Of a stretch of DNA of 10,643 nt, positions 1 to 8,142 are shown in pieces. This DNA is from Lobulomyces angularis (taxonomy: Eukaryota; Chytridiomycota; Chytridiomycetes; Lobulomycetales; Lobulomycetaceae). Within the stretch, counting starts at the first letter, position 1. Each line of letters begins with the position of its first letter. Position numbers and translations under genes: made by a program. The notes below the pieces were generated by a model, which worked only from the letters and a program-made list of their open reading frames with translations, did not search any database and was not told the DNA's origin. The stretch lies in the NCBI GenBank assembly GCA_027604685.1, contig JADHYX010000553.1, forward strand, positions 1 to 10,643, in the 5' to 3' direction.

Positions 1-6
1 TTTTTT

Positions 7-1020
7 TTATAAAATTAAACATTTACTAGACTTTTTCGCTTTTTTATTGGTAACAGGACCGCCTTTTACACCATTGGATTTCATCTTTCGACATTCTCTT
101 ACTAAATCATGAAACGACTCTGTAACATTAATATTTTCCTATTAAAAAAATTAAATACGATGTTAAGTTTTAAATCAAATTGATATTTTTCAGATTAGAT
201 TTGTTTTTATTTATTTTTTTTTTATTTGGTACTTATTTGTCAAAAAGAAAAAAAAAAAATTAAAATTAAAATTAAAAGTATTCACCTTTGCAGAAGTTTC
301 CAAATAAGGAATTTTTAACTGTTGACAGTAGCTATTAACAGCTTCTCTATCCACTTCAACTTTTTCAGGTGGTATATCCTGTAAAAAAAAAATATATATT
401 TATATGAATATACAAAATTAAATATAAAATATTTGTATTTATATGTTATATATTTTTTTTTTTACGCATTTATTTCCACAGATTACTATAGGAACTTTTT
501 TAGTATCTTTTAATTTTAAAATTTGATCTCTGAGCTGCTTGACTTCCTCCAGTGTTGATTTATCGTTTAAAGCAAAGACGAGTAAAAAACCTTTTCCATC
601 TTTCAAATGTTGGTCTCGTAGTGCTGTATACTCTTGTTGTCCTGCTGTATCAATAATATTTACTGTTGCTGATGACTGATCCACTGATATTTGTTTTCTA
701 TAATTTTCCTCTACAGATTTTTAATTTTATTATTAGTTAATATTTAAATTTTATTTTTTTTTATTTTTTTAATAATAGATTTTTTATTATTTTATTTTTT
801 GTTTTATTTTATTATTAATTCATTACCTATGGTTGGGTCATATTCATTTGAAAATTCATCTTTTAAAAATCTAATTGTCAAACAAGATTTTCCAACACCA
901 CCAGATCCAACCACTACCTATTTTTTTATTAAATTTAAAAAAAAAAAATTATATTTATATAAATTTACATACCAGTTGATGAACTTCCGCTATTTCACTA
1001 CTTGCTACTTTCGTTGCCAT
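7..1020 (-). CDS. RAS: Ras-family small GTPase (5 exons, 202 aa)
   Basis: This is a membrane-anchored GTP/GDP signalling switch. Minus-strand exons are 1020-973, 917-827, 710-466, 378-286 and 138-7; they sum to 609 nt. All introns are GT-AG (55, 116, 87 and 147 bp). Visible motifs are the P-loop GSGGVGKS (residues 20-27), effector loop YDPTIEENY (42-50), DTAGQ (67-71), GNKCD (125-129) and ETSAK (155-159). The equivalents of Gly12 and Gln61 are kept, so normal GTP hydrolysis is expected and a Rap/Rsr1 assignment is disfavoured. The tail has a basic KKAKK stretch and ends in the CAAX box CLIL. A final Leu favours geranylgeranylation, while classical Ras proteins are usually farnesylated. The start has A at -3 and G at +4. 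The fold is certain; the exact subfamily is inferred. Confidence 0.95.
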
Positions 1021-1080
1021 GTTAATTTGTTAAATTTTTGATTTTCTTAAATTTATATGGTATATTTTATTTAAATTTTT

Positions 1081-1250
1081 TTCCTTCGTTCAAATTTAAA
1101 CTGTCTTACTTGTCTTTAATTTTAATTTTTTATGTTGAAGAAAAAAGCAAAAAAAAAAAAAAAAATGAATTAAAATTCTTCCTTCCTTTGTTTTAAACTT
1201 GCTTTAATTTTAATTGATTTTTTTAAACTTTCTTCAATTTTAATTAATTT
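1081..1250. repeat. Degenerate short repeats upstream of Ras
   Basis: Two adjacent 30-bp units at 1191-1220 and 1221-1250 match at 27 of 30 positions. Both start TTTTAAACTT and contain AATTTTAATT. A related, more diverged copy lies at about 1081-1132. It shares TTCCTTC, TTTAAACT and CTTTAATTTTAATT with the unit that begins near 1180, but carries extra bases in the middle. AT-rich bias makes such similarity easier by chance, but the exact 30-bp spacing supports a true tandem duplication. Confidence 0.6.
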
Positions 1251-1406
1251 TTCTTAAATTTTCCTTTTTTTTTAGTTGAAAGTTTTTCTTTTTACAAAAA
1301 TTAAAAATAAAATTATTTATATATTTGTATAAGGTTTATTTAAGATAATTTTTTTTTTTTTTAAAAAATCAAATAAAATTATTTTTTTTTTTAAAAATTT
1401 TTTTTT

Positions 1407-1415
1407 AACCAATCA
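1407..1415 (+). promoter_or_regulatory. CCAAT-box-like site
   Basis: The sequence AACCAATCA contains a full CCAAT core at 1409-1413, about 390 bp upstream of the Ras start codon. CCAAT elements are bound by the heterotrimeric NF-Y/HAP complex. Only the short match supports this; distance and orientation relative to a transcription start are unknown. Confidence 0.25.
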
Positions 1416-1799
1416 AAAAAAAAAAAAATTTTAGCAAGGAAAATAAATGTCAGAATGAATATTAGATATTCAAAAAAAAAAAAAAAAAAAAAGATTTTTT
1501 TAATGTTTAAAAATAAGACAAAAATTATACACTCTTTTTAATTGTTTTTGGTACTGAAATGTAAAGGTAATGTATCGGTGGTTTAATTATCAAAAAGGTC
1601 AAATGGTTAAGTAAGGCAGCAGCGGTGCTTAGTGGTTGTATATAAGATAATATAATAGATGATAAAAGAGAATGTAAACTATAGTAGATAGCTATCATTG
1701 TCTGGGACTAAAGTAATGTATTTGAATATAGTTAGTTACATTATTACGACTAGAATTTGGTTTACATAAGAATATATAACTAAAATAGTAGAAAATAGC

Positions 1800-1817
1800 T
1801 GAATAATATATTATTCA
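1800..1817. repeat. 18-bp perfect palindrome
   Basis: TGAATAATATATTATTCA is a perfect inverted repeat with no spacer. It lies in a less homopolymeric part of the Ras/cytochrome c spacer. It could be a protein-binding site or cruciform, but such palindromes are common in AT-rich DNA. Confidence 0.5.
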
Positions 1818-2236
1818 CGATAATTTATTTAAGTTATTTCACTATTTAAGTTTAACTACCATGAAATGAATTGGAAAAACGTGTCTGAGCTTAGGACTTG
1901 TTTCCGAATCTACGGAACCGGAGAAGGTTTTTTTGAAATTATATAAAAGCTGAACTTTCTTATTTGTATTTAATTTTTTAGTGTTTTTTGTTTGGTTTCT
2001 TTAACCAAAATCCTTGCTCTTTAAATTTACTTTTTAAATATTTTTTGTACCTTTGATCTGTAAGTATTAATAAAACACTGTTTATTCCTTAACAGAAAGT
2101 TTTTTTTTTTTTTTTTAATATCTACATACAATTTATTAGGGAAACAAGTTTTCAAATTGATAATTTTTTAAATCTTCACTAAAAACAGTTTACTTTTATT
2201 TTCTACTAAATAATTTCTAATAAAAAGGTAAAATAT

Positions 2237-2320
2237 AAACTGTTTTCTTTTTCTAAATTAAAAAAAGTGAAAAAATAAAACCTGTTGTGTTCTAAATTAA
2301 AAAAAAGAAAAAAGAAAATA
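2237..2320. repeat. Imperfect ~41-43 bp tandem duplication in the cytochrome c 3' flank
   Basis: Two neighbouring units, about 2237-2277 and 2278-2320, share the order AAAC, TGTT, then TTCTAAATTAAAAAAA, then a G/A-rich tail. It lies just beyond the cytochrome c stop codon, probably in its 3' untranslated or terminator region. The rest of the unit is low complexity, so the exact boundaries are approximate. Confidence 0.5.
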
Positions 2321-2348
2321 TAATTTTTTAATACTAAATGATGAAAAT

Positions 2349-2775
2349 TTATGCAGTTGCTTCCTTAAGGTAAACAATAAGATCAGCTCTATCTTTTTCT
2401 TTTTTCAAACCAGCTACACAAGAAAAAATTGGAATATTAATAACAAAATTAATCTGAAATGTATTACCGAAAACCATCTTTGTTCCAGGAACAAATTTCT
2501 TTGGATTTTCCAAGTAAGTGAACATTTGATCTTCATCCCAAACGACTTGTTTTTTCATCATACCATCAGAATAAGAATAACCGGAAGCAGTACCAGAAGT
2601 ACGACCAAATAAACCGTGTAAGTTTGGACCAACTTTATGAGCCGCACCCTATGTAAGGTAAGAAAAAGGTTACAAAAGAAAGAGATTTAGTTACAGCTTC
2701 AACAACATGGCATTGAGCACATCTGGTTTTAAATAATTTAGCGCCTTTAGCAGCTTCTCCACCTTTGAAAGACAT
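2349..2775 (-). CDS. CYC1: Cytochrome c (3 exons, 108 aa)
   Basis: This is the soluble haem protein of the mitochondrial intermembrane space that carries electrons from complex III to complex IV. Exons 2775-2695, 2648-2468 and 2413-2349 sum to 327 nt, ending in TAA. The haem-binding CAQCH is at residues 19-23 with axial His23. [13 protein letters not shown] follows in order, then [14 protein letters not shown] with axial Met85, then the C-terminal helix [18 protein letters not shown]. The length is typical of fungal cytochrome c. No mitochondrial presequence is seen, as expected. Introns are 46 and 54 bp. The 54-bp intron has no in-frame stop, so a raw translation runs straight through it. 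Its presence implies aerobic respiration. Identity is certain; the yeast-style symbol is by analogy. Confidence 0.97.
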
Positions 2776-3658
2776 TGTTTAATTTATAAAATAAAAAAAT
2801 AAATAGATGAAAAAATGAAAAGTTTTTGAAATTTTTAATTTTTTTTTTTTTTTTTTTTTCAACGTGTTATGAGACTGCGCCACCTACGTAATGTCCGATA
2901 CAAAAATTCAATGAAAAACTCAAGTTCATTTTTTTATGGAAACCCAGCTTTAAACTTAAAAATCTAATTCAGATCAAGTAATTGCATCTCTTAAGATTTT
3001 AATTCAATTTTTTCGCTGTGCAGGAACCTTCGTTTCCAAACCTTCTCTGCGTTTAAATGTTCTCCGTTTTTTAATTACTTTTTACAATTTCCCCAAAGTA
3101 ATCTACTGCACTCATTTTTTTCTGACGCTGATATAATGTCCTCTCAAGGTTTCAATCAGATTCTGGGCAGAAAGTCTAAATGCAGTGTTTTTGTGGAGTT
3201 CCTTTATTAACTGCTTTCACCACTTTCCTAAATGATATATTATGTTCAGAATCCATATAAATTTCTTATATACAGGGAAACTCCTTTTAAACCTTCTTTA
3301 ATGTTTTATAAAGTAACAATAAATTTCTACTATAGCAAACATTTACTGTTGACGGAATGCATGGTACAAAGGTATATGCTTTCTTGTGCAGAAAATTACT
3401 TCTAGTACTCATTAAATTGCATCCTTGTGCATATAATTTCTCATCTCGATATGATGTTTCTTATTGAAATTCAAGAAACACGCAAAACAATGATCTGGTT
3501 TTCATTTGTGTTATGTAAGATTCAAATTGAACGCTTACATAAGGGATGCTTTTATTTGACTTTAATGAAGAGTTAACAAAGTGGATTTAAATGTCTACTC
3601 GTCTAAATTGTCCAAATTTTTATGCTTGCACCAGATGTTACACACTGTGTTGGCGAAA
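2776..3658. other. Divergent intergenic region between cytochrome c and HRD3
   Basis: This is 883 bp between the two divergent start codons, so it should hold both promoters. From about 2861 to 3658 the sequence is much less homopolymeric than the other spacers. A locally G+C-rich patch at 2863-2897 has two ACGT cores about 24 bp apart (2862-2865 and 2886-2889). Short open frames occur (for example 3136-3210 with 24 codons and 3451-3576 with 41 codons), but none resembles a known protein. I see no transposon ends or RNA gene that I can defend. Confidence 0.55.
2839..2859. promoter_or_regulatory. Poly(dA:dT) tract in the cytochrome c promoter
   Basis: A run of 21 T on the plus strand lies 64-84 bp upstream of the cytochrome c start codon. 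Long poly(dA:dT) tracts disfavour nucleosomes and often sit in fungal promoters. Because A/T runs are everywhere in this window, a regulatory role is only inferred from position. Confidence 0.3.
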
Positions 3659-6600
3659 ATGATGTTGATTCATTCTGCATTTCTCTTCTCGTTTTTATGC
3701 CTAGCTTTGGGGACAAATTCGAAGAGTGAAAAGGTAACAACATTAATGTTTTAATTTTTAACACAAATGAAAGGTATCAACTGTATCAAAACTTTCTACA
3801 GGAACTGAAATCTATTCTCATGCTGAAAAAATTCTAAAGGAAATTTACCCACAAAAAAAAATTTTGCTACCAACTGAACCTGAAGATTTTATTGAATTTA
3901 ATCCAAAAAAATATCAATTTTCTGCTGTAAATCAACTACTGAAAAATTTTAATTTTATAAAAAACAAACTTGGTTTTAAAAATAACAACCAAAACAATCT
4001 GTATAATTACAATATAAATAAGGAATATCATTTAAATTTAACATCGAATATTCCTTTTCAGTCTAGTAATAAGTTTAACATAAATGAACTACACAATTTG
4101 CAAAAAAATTTATTCGATGATCCTACATTCGAATCCGAATTCCCCATAATATTTTCTTCCGACTCAGTCTCTACTAAAAGAAACAAAGCCTTAAGACTTT
4201 TACAATTTGCCAGCGTAAAAAAGGATAATTCTGATGCTACTTATTTGTTAGCGGAGTCATTTTTGGTAATCGAATTAAAAATAATTTTAATTTTATAAAA
4301 TCAACCTAATTTTTTTAATTTTCCAATAGCACGGTTATTTTAATTTGCCAAGAAATCTGACTTTTTCCTTTCAAAATTATCAACTCCTTGCACAAACTAG
4401 TAATTCAACTGGGCAGAGAATGACGGGTTTGCTTTATGCAACTGGTTTGGGGACAAAAAGAGATTACGCTAAAGGTTTACTTTATTTGAGTTTTGCTTCT
4501 ATCAGTGGTGATATAATTGCAACTCAAGCACTGGGATATTACAACTTGGTTGGAATTGCCGTAAATAAAAATTGTGAAGACGCAGCTTTTCACTACAGTA
4601 GAGTAGCAAAGGCAGGTATCAATTAAAATGTTTTTCTCTATGTAAATTATGTTACTTTTCCTCTTCAGCACTGGAAAATTTTAACTCCGGACCCCCACTT
4701 GGTTTAACATTACCGGCTACTAAACTGAGATTGACTGATGAAAATGGTGGAGTCTTTGGACATGGAGCTTCTGGTAATTTTATTTGGTTATATTTGGATT
4801 AAAAAAATTTTTTTTAAATTTCTTAGGTCCTGGAGATCCGTTAATTTTACATTCTACGGTTAATGAAAACGGTGCTTTGTCAAATCAAGATATTTTACTT
4901 CAATATGAATTTTTAGCTGACAAAGACGAGGTGGAATATCAATGGCTATATGGACTGCAGCTGTATCAAGGTTCTGCCGATTTAAAAAGAGATTACGGTA
5001 GAGCATTTTATTATTTTCGTAGAGCTGCTGATCAATACCCAAAGGACCCTGCAACAATAGCAGCGCTAAAAACAAATAAAAACTCGAAACTTCCTCTAAG
5101 GGTTATTAGAAAGGCAGAGTGCTCTGCTGAAGCAGTCAGTTACGTTGGATTGATGTACTGGAGAGGAGAAGGTGTTAAGAAAGCAGATCCTGAAACCGCT
5201 AGAACTTATTTTGAAAAAGGCGTTGAATGGGGAAGTGCAATTTCTATGAACGCCCTTGGATTGATGTACAGAGATGGAATTGCTGGATTACCTAAAGACC
5301 CCGCCAAGGCAATTCAATATTTTGTTGATGGTGCTAACAAGAAAAATAGCGAAGCTCAGGCTAATCTTGGAGAATATTTCTATCGTAATAGTTGTGTAAA
5401 ATATTTTTTAACAATTTTTTTGTTTAGAAAAGGGAAAAGCTGATCATGCTCAAGCCATGAAATATTTTGGGTTAGCTTCTAAGACAGGAAATTTATTGGC
5501 CTTATATAGATTGGGTGAAATGCACACTAATGGTTTAGGTGCGAATAAAAAGTCTTGCTTAATAGGAGTCGGGGTAATAAAATTAATGTTTTAAGATTGT
5601 TATTTTTAAGAACTGTGTTTTATTAGTATTATAAAAATTTGGTAGAAAGAGCCGATTGGCATATGCCTTGGCATCACCGTGCTCAGGAGTTATACAACGA
5701 GGGTGATTTTGAAGGTGCTTATATTGCGTTTTCTTTAGCTGCAGAACTTGGATATGAAGTATCTCAAACGAATGCTGCTTGGATGATTGACAGTGGTTAG
5801 TGTTACGACTTTACTTTGAATAATGAAATTTTTGTAATAGTTGAACACACAGAAAGTTTACTCAGCACAGAAAGTTATAGATCTGCTCTTAACTTTTGGA
5901 ATCGGGCTGCAAACCAAGGAAATGTGGATGCGAGGGTTAAAATGGGGGATTATCACTACTATGGCTATGGAATAAATCAAGAGGAAGATGAATCACAAGA
6001 GAATTTTGAGAATGATGAAAGTAATCCAGCTGCAAAAAAAGAAAACGATTTTAAGACAAAAAATGATAAATTAGAAAACAAAATAACGAGCAATGATATA
6101 TCATTTGCGCAAAAGTTATTTAATTTTTTTGGTTTTAACTATTTCAAAAAAAATGAAGTTTGTGATTATGAAAAAGCTGCCTTATACTATCAAGTAGCTG
6201 CCGAATCGGAACACAGCGCCATTGCATTCTTTAATTTAGGATATATGCATGAACATGGTTTAGGGGTTGAAGAGGTAAAACAAAATTGAAGTTGAGTAAA
6301 ATTTAATACTTTTTTAGGATTATCATTTGGCTAAAAGATGCTATGATTTATCTCTTACAACCAACCCTGGAGCATACCTTCCTGTTAAATTAGCAATTAT
6401 GAAGTTGAATTTTAAATTTTTTTGGAAGGGCTTATTTAGTGGGAAAGGACTGTTTCAATTGTATAGTGAAGAGAGTCTTGATGAAGTGCATAATTTTCCA
6501 CCGTTGGAAAAAGAAGAAGATTCCGTAGATGAAAAGTCAGATGATAAACATTACAAAAAATCCGGGGTGGAAAATGTCAAAAGTGAATTAGATTTTGAAG

Positions 6601-6938
6601 ATAAATTACTTACAATTTTATTAACGTTGGCCTTGGCTATTGGAGTTTGGCGGATGTTTGGAATTGATTGGATTAGAACTGTCAGACAGAGAGGAAATCA
6701 ACAAATAAATCAAAATTTAAATAATAATATTATTCCCCGTCAGCAAGAAAACCAACAACACCCAAGTGAATTTCAACCATTAATAAACTCTTTTGAGCCG
6801 TCAACTACAGATTCAGATCAACGTACAGATTTAGAGATGGAAAATAATTCGACATCTCTTTCTTCCTCTGATGCAGCTACCGCTCCCACTCATCCACTAG
6901 ATAAAGACAATAAAACCGATTCTAGTGAGTTAGATTAA
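3659..6938 (+). CDS. HRD3: HRD3/SEL1L, ER-associated degradation adaptor (9 exons, 961 aa)
   Basis: This is the luminal substrate-recruiting partner of the Hrd1 ubiquitin ligase in ER-associated degradation. Exons are 3659-3733, 3774-4265, 4330-4615, 4669-4773, 4827-5384, 5428-5573, 5627-5795, 5841-6274 and 6318-6938. Their sum is 2886 nt; introns are 40-64 bp. Residues 1-20 form a signal peptide (hydrophobic SAFLFSFLCLALG). Residues 26-185 hold an Asn-rich stretch and diverge from relatives. About ten Sel1/TPR-like repeats follow, such as LLYATGLGTKRDYAKGLLY, LGLMYRDG and FNLGYMHEHGLGV, in the order of animal SEL1L. A transmembrane helix lies at about 852-871 (LLTILLTLALAIGVW), then a polar Gln/Asn-rich cytosolic tail. 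An insertion of about 60 residues (657-717) is unusual. An in-frame ATG at 3635 is possible, but 3659 has a better context (A at -3). Confidence 0.95.
5978..6160 (+). other. Acidic/lysine-rich insertion inside a Sel1 repeat of HRD3
   Basis: Residues 657-717 separate HYYGYG from CDYEKAALYYQVAAESEH. In human SEL1L these two blocks are almost adjacent. The insertion starts Glu/Asp/Asn-rich, becomes Lys/Asn-rich and ends with a hydrophobic aromatic stretch (FAQKLFNFFGFNYF). It lies inside one continuous exon with no internal GT-AG pair needed to keep the frame, so I read it as translated. Its function is unknown. Confidence 0.65.
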
Positions 6939-7198
6939 TTTATTAATGTTCCTTGTAAAACTAAAAGATATACTTTTTTTAATTTTTTAAAATTTATTTT
7001 GTTAAATTTGTTTTAATATTATTATGATTCATACTACTTTTTTTATATATTTTTTTTTTATAAACATTTTTTTTTTTCCATTAACCTTGAAAAAAAAAAA
7101 TTAAAAAATTAAATTACAGCTACAACCACCACAGTTTGTTACTTACTGGCTGGATACAAAATGATTAACTCAAGTAAAAAAAAAAAAAAAAAAATTCG
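6939..7198. other. Convergent 3' spacer between HRD3 and elongin C
   Basis: 260 bp between the two stop codons hold both 3' untranslated regions and polyadenylation sites. Most of it is A/T homopolymer. A less biased patch at about 7117-7175 probably belongs to the elongin C 3' untranslated region on the minus strand. Transcripts of the two genes may overlap here, as is common in compact fungal genomes. Confidence 0.5.
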
Positions 7199-7887
7199 TT
7201 AAACATCCAAAAAATCACCGGCCATTAATAATTCCAAAGCAATTTCCGGTTCAATAACAAAATCTGGTACCTCACCACTAGTGTTGGTATATTTTACTTT
7301 ATGCTAATTAAAAAAAATAAAAAATGTTTTAAATCAAAAGAAAAAACTTTTTTTCTTATTTTTTTTTTTAATTTTATTATTTTTCTTTTTAAACTTACGT
7401 AAAGATATTTACAGACTTTTTCAAGTATTAAGGCTCTTTTTTTTTTTTTTTTTTTATAAAAAATTACATTTAATAATAATAATAAAAAAAAAATATATAT
7501 ATTAAACAAAAAAAAAAGGAAAAGAGTGAAAAATTTAATTCATTTTTTTATTTTTTTACTTGATATCTCTAAAATTAATCTCATTTTGTGAACTTTCAGT
7601 AAAATGACCTAAATAAAAAAATAAAAAATTAATTAATTAATTTAATAGATAACAATAATTTTTATTATTTATATATTTAAGAATAAAAAAATGTAAGCAT
7701 TTAAAAAAAAAAAAAGGAAGAAGGTTTTTTAATTTTTTTTTTTATCTTTCTTCTTACCAGGAGTTGATAACATATTTTTAATAGTTCCACTTGCCATCGC
7801 ACATTTTCTGTCAATGATAAATTCAAAACCTTCGCTGCTAATTAGTTTAACTGATTCTAACAACGGTTCTTCTGAACTTTCTGCCAT
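7199..7887 (-). CDS. ELC1: Elongin C (4 exons, 106 aa)
   Basis: This is a small BTB/POZ-Skp1-fold adaptor. With elongin B-like or elongin A partners and a cullin it forms ubiquitin ligases; in yeast Elc1 also acts in Rad7-type and stalled RNA polymerase II degradation complexes. Exons 7887-7758, 7608-7560, 7435-7399 and 7303-7199 sum to 321 nt. Diagnostic blocks are [11 protein letters not shown] (13-23), [12 protein letters not shown] (33-44), [24 protein letters not shown], and the C terminus [16 protein letters not shown]. Length fits the family (99-112 aa). Introns are 149, 124 and 95 bp. The third coding exon is only 37 nt, and its acceptor follows a long A run. The gene lies 255 bp downstream of NIP7 in the same orientation. 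Skp1 is excluded by the C-terminal EIALELLM block. Confidence 0.95.
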
Positions 7888-8142
7888 TTGTTATATTTAA
7901 ATATTTTTAAGGGTTTATTAAAATTTTCAACAAAAAAACTTTTTTATTTAATAATTCGTTTTATTTCTATTAAACTAAAAAAAAAAAAAAGATGTTTTGT
8001 AAATTAAATGTGTATGCAACCAAGGCCTAAAAAAAGGTATCATCAGTAAAACAAAAGAATAAATTAAAAATTAAGCTTTAAAGAAAAAAACAAGAAACAA
8101 TACTATATTAGAAAAATGTAACAAAATATCAATCTTATGAGT

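Larger units (their letters stand above)
1021..2348. other. Intergenic spacer between the Ras and cytochrome c genes
   Basis: This holds the upstream region of the Ras gene and the 3' flank of cytochrome c. I see no exon of a recognisable protein on either strand. Homopolymer A/T runs dominate, including A21 at 1472-1492. The part from about 1555 to 1940 is less homopolymeric and slightly richer in G+C. It holds an 18-bp palindrome and a small hairpin with a following T7. Short degenerate direct repeats lie at both edges of the spacer. Confidence 0.6.

Noticed and set aside
799..1041. 80-codon plus-strand open frame
   Set aside because: It lies antisense over Ras exons 1-2 and their introns; the minus-strand P-loop and effector motifs explain the sequence.
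1372..1500. Long homopolymer A/T runs as a distinct element
   Set aside because: Similar runs occur throughout introns and spacers here and reflect overall base composition.
1879..1935. tRNA-like TTCCGAATCTA resembling a B box
   Set aside because: It does not form a 5-bp T stem with a 7-base loop, and no matching A box or acceptor stem lies at tRNA distance.
3136..3210. 24-codon open frame in the cytochrome c/HRD3 spacer
   Set aside because: Too short and unrecognisable to support as a gene.
3451..3576. 41-codon open frame upstream of HRD3
   Set aside because: No family resemblance, no clear signal, and the size is expected by chance; it could at most be an upstream open frame if the leader is very long.
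2861..3658. Possible degenerate transposon in the more complex spacer
   Set aside because: No terminal inverted repeats, target-site duplication or transposase/reverse transcriptase motifs could be seen in either strand.
4477..5075. Minus-strand open frames over HRD3
   Set aside because: They are shadows of HRD3 exons 3 and 5, whose spliced product matches SEL1L block by block.
7294..7509. 71-codon minus-strand open frame rich in Lys and Phe
   Set aside because: It reads through elongin C introns and homopolymer; only the LEKVCKYLY part is real, as elongin C exon 3.
8025..8050. Minus-strand CTGATGA resembling snoRNA box C
   Set aside because: No CTGA box D at the right distance and no terminal stem.
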